Assembly (NCBI RefSeq): GCF_013393345.1
Contig: NZ_QJRF01000069.1
Coordinates: forward strand, 186,001-250,000
DNA length: 64,000 nt
Direction: 5' to 3'
Source of the DNA: Pseudomonas taiwanensis
GTDB taxonomy: Bacteria; Pseudomonadota; Gammaproteobacteria; Pseudomonadales; Pseudomonadaceae
Shown one piece after another: positions 62,793 to 64,000 of the stretch; the stretch's first letter is position 1; every line of letters begins with the position of its first letter. The translations under genes and the position numbers were made by a program. The notes below the pieces were generated by a model that was given only the letters and a program-made list of their open reading frames with translations, did no database searches and was not told the origin of the DNA.

Positions 62793-64000
62793 TTATCCCC
62801 CACAGCAGCCGCAGACCGACATGCTCCCGGGTTCGGTGGTCTTCCAATTGCCGTTCCAGCCACCCTTGCTGTTGCACACCTGTGGGCAGGTCTGCGCGGC
62901 CTGGCTGTTGTTCCAGATCGGCCCGGCCTGCACGTCCTGCGGGGTGGCACACTGGCCCAGCATCACGTCGTCGAAGATGTGGCTCAAACTGGCCCACGGA
63001 ATGGTGTTGCTGCCGCTGCCGTTGAAGTTGTGGCAACCGAAGCAGTTGGAGATGAAGGGTTGCGTCGGGTCTACGTTCTGGAAGGTGGTTTCCATCACCG
63101 AATTGGCCAGGCGCATGGAGCCACGCTGGTTGGAGAAGTTGGAAGACGGCTGAGTAACGTCGTTTTCCCAGAGGGCGCCAACATTCATGTAGTTCTGCCA
63201 CACGCTCATGGGATTGTTACTGCCCAGTGCCGAGAGAAAGCCCTGGATCTGCGTATTCAGGCTGTCGATATCGGCGATGTTGGTGGCGGCTTCGTGGTCG
63301 GCGGTATTGGTGCCGTCATGGTAGACCCGGCAGATTTCCGAGGGTGTGCCGGTCAGGCTGCTGCTGGGCGCGGCCAGGTTCATGTTGCAGGTCGACGGTG
63401 GGTTATCCACAGCGCAGGTCGGACTGGTGAACGACCACCCGGCAGCCGGAGCGGTGCCTGGATTGCTGCATTCGGGCACATTGCTGCGGTGTTCGAAGGT
63501 GGCCCAGATGAACTCCGGGTGCAGCGCGGTGGCGATGGCCATGTGGAAGCCCGCCAACCCCAGCAGCTCGTTCCCGGGCACTCCGTCAACGTTCGCCTCA
63601 ATCCAGAAGTAATTCGCTTTGTCGGCGTCGGTGATGATCCGCCAGGCGCTCTTCAACTCGGTGGTACCGGCCGGATAGTTCGGCGCGCTCTGAATCTGCG
63701 CCACATTGCACAGGCTCTGGCTGAAGCGGATCTCGTAGAAAACCACATTGCCGTTCTGGTCGAAGATGGTATCTCCGCCACCCGCCTGGCCAGTGCGTTC
63801 AGGAATCTGGAAGGGCGTACCGGCGGCGATGGGCTTGTCGCGGCGCACGAACATCACTTCGGCCTGCTTGGCCGGATCACAGGAATTGGTGCCGGTCGCC
63901 TGGAGGATCGGGTAGTTGGCGTTGACCTGAAAATTGCGCAGGTTCGGATCGCTCTGGGACGGGCTGACCAGCTGGAAGAACCATTGCCAGGCGAACTGGT
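62793..64000 (-). CDS. Heme-motif protein with C-terminal MVL-type lectin module (partial)
   Basis: The frame is open from the right edge (64000) to the stop at 62793, so at least 402 residues are visible and the N-terminus is missing. It includes QFAWQWFFQLVSPSQ, several beta-rich segments, one cytochrome c motif CFGCHNF (ISNCFGCHNFNGSGSN) and, at the extreme C-terminus, a domain of about 45 residues, AGPIWNNSQAAQTCPQVCNS then KGGWNGNWKTTEPGSMSVCG, resembling the mannan-binding lectin (MVL) module. It is probably secreted and Cys-rich. Function unknown; neighbours to the right are not visible. Confidence 0.75.
   Translation of the reverse strand, partial: QFAWQWFFQLVSPSQSDPNLRNFQVNANYPILQATGTNSCDPAKQAEVMFVRRDKPIAAGTPFQIPERTGQAGGGDTIFDQNGNVVFYEIRFSQSLCNVAQIQSAPNYPAGTTELKSAWRIITDADKANYFWIEANVDGVPGNELLGLAGFHMAIATALHPEFIWATFEHRSNVPECSNPGTAPAAGWSFTSPTCAVDNPPSTCNMNLAAPSSSLTGTPSEICRVYHDGTNTADHEAATNIADIDSLNTQIQGFLSALGSNNPMSVWQNYMNVGALWENDVTQPSSNFSNQRGSMRLANSVMETTFQNVDPTQPFISNCFGCHNFNGSGSNTIPWASLSHIFDDVMLGQCATPQDVQAGPIWNNSQAAQTCPQVCNSKGGWNGNWKTTEPGSMSVCGCCGG

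Overview
This window is a high-GC gammaproteobacterial chromosome segment, almost certainly Pseudomonas. The gene content and order resemble what I recall of P. aeruginosa PAO1 around PA5363-PA5371 (pst-phoU), PA5425-PA5429 (purEK, adhA, aspA), PA5435-PA5443 (oadA, pycA, pycR, hexR-like, zwf-like, U32 protein, GGDEF-EAL, uvrD) and PA5518-PA5525 (Kef, thioesterase, glutamine synthetase-like, aminotransferase, GntR). If that recollection is right, the segment lies on the left flank of oriC. No tRNA, rRNA, CRISPR array, prophage or insertion sequence is visible.

Layout. 1-8.5 kb: a DUF4124 protein, a response regulator and the phosphate operon pstSCAB-phoU, read leftwards from a well-formed Pho box. 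8.5-12 kb: a PQQ-type sugar dehydrogenase lipoprotein, a metabolite:H+ symporter and a thioesterase. 12.3-16.6 kb: a translationally coupled MacAB-like export operon (adaptor, ATPase, two permeases). 16.9-22.3 kb: hexose-6-phosphate mutarotase, a DUF3299 protein, a GlsB-like membrane protein, purEK behind a possible attenuator, and adhA. 22.5-26.2 kb: an AT-rich orphan fimbrial adhesin-like gene wedged between adhA and the LysR/aspA pair. 26.6-35.8 kb: a MocR regulator with a PaiB-GNAT-GNAT operon, an XRE regulator with an alanine/glycine:Na+ symporter, asparaginase, an SLT lipoprotein, an EAL protein and a CBS protein. 36-45.2 kb: two-subunit pyruvate carboxylase with its LysR regulator, a thioredoxin-like protein, and a HexR-like regulator facing a glucose-6-phosphate dehydrogenase across a clear HexR-type palindrome, then a TrhP-like U32 protein. 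45.3-56 kb: a PAS-GGDEF-EAL protein, uvrD, a TetR-like protein, a Tim44-like protein, a YbaK-type deacylase, an ElaA acetyltransferase, a SMI1/KNR4 protein and a Kef antiporter. 56.2-61.6 kb: a GntR regulator with two operator palindromes controlling an aminotransferase/glutamine-synthetase-like pair, a periplasmic binding protein and a thioesterase. The right end holds a partial heme protein with a C-terminal mannan-binding (MVL-like) lectin module.

The non-coding DNA is the most unusual part. Between 61.59 and 62.79 kb lie four diverged tandem copies of a unit of about 300 bp. Each carries a pair of DnaA-box-like nonamers 123-124 bp apart in the same orientation, plus a small hairpin; with one extra box this makes nine box-like sites in 1.1 kb. 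This looks like a candidate DnaA-titration (datA-like) or other protein-binding locus. Two other tandem arrays (17.8-18.45 kb and 9.8-10.03 kb) duplicated a REP-like hairpin together with the last bases and stop codon of the gene upstream. A 107-bp palindrome separates pstB from phoU. REP/REPIN-type palindromes fill most other intergenic gaps, and one of them supplies the stop codon of the MocR gene.

All function calls rest on reading the translations and on remembered family features; no database search was run.
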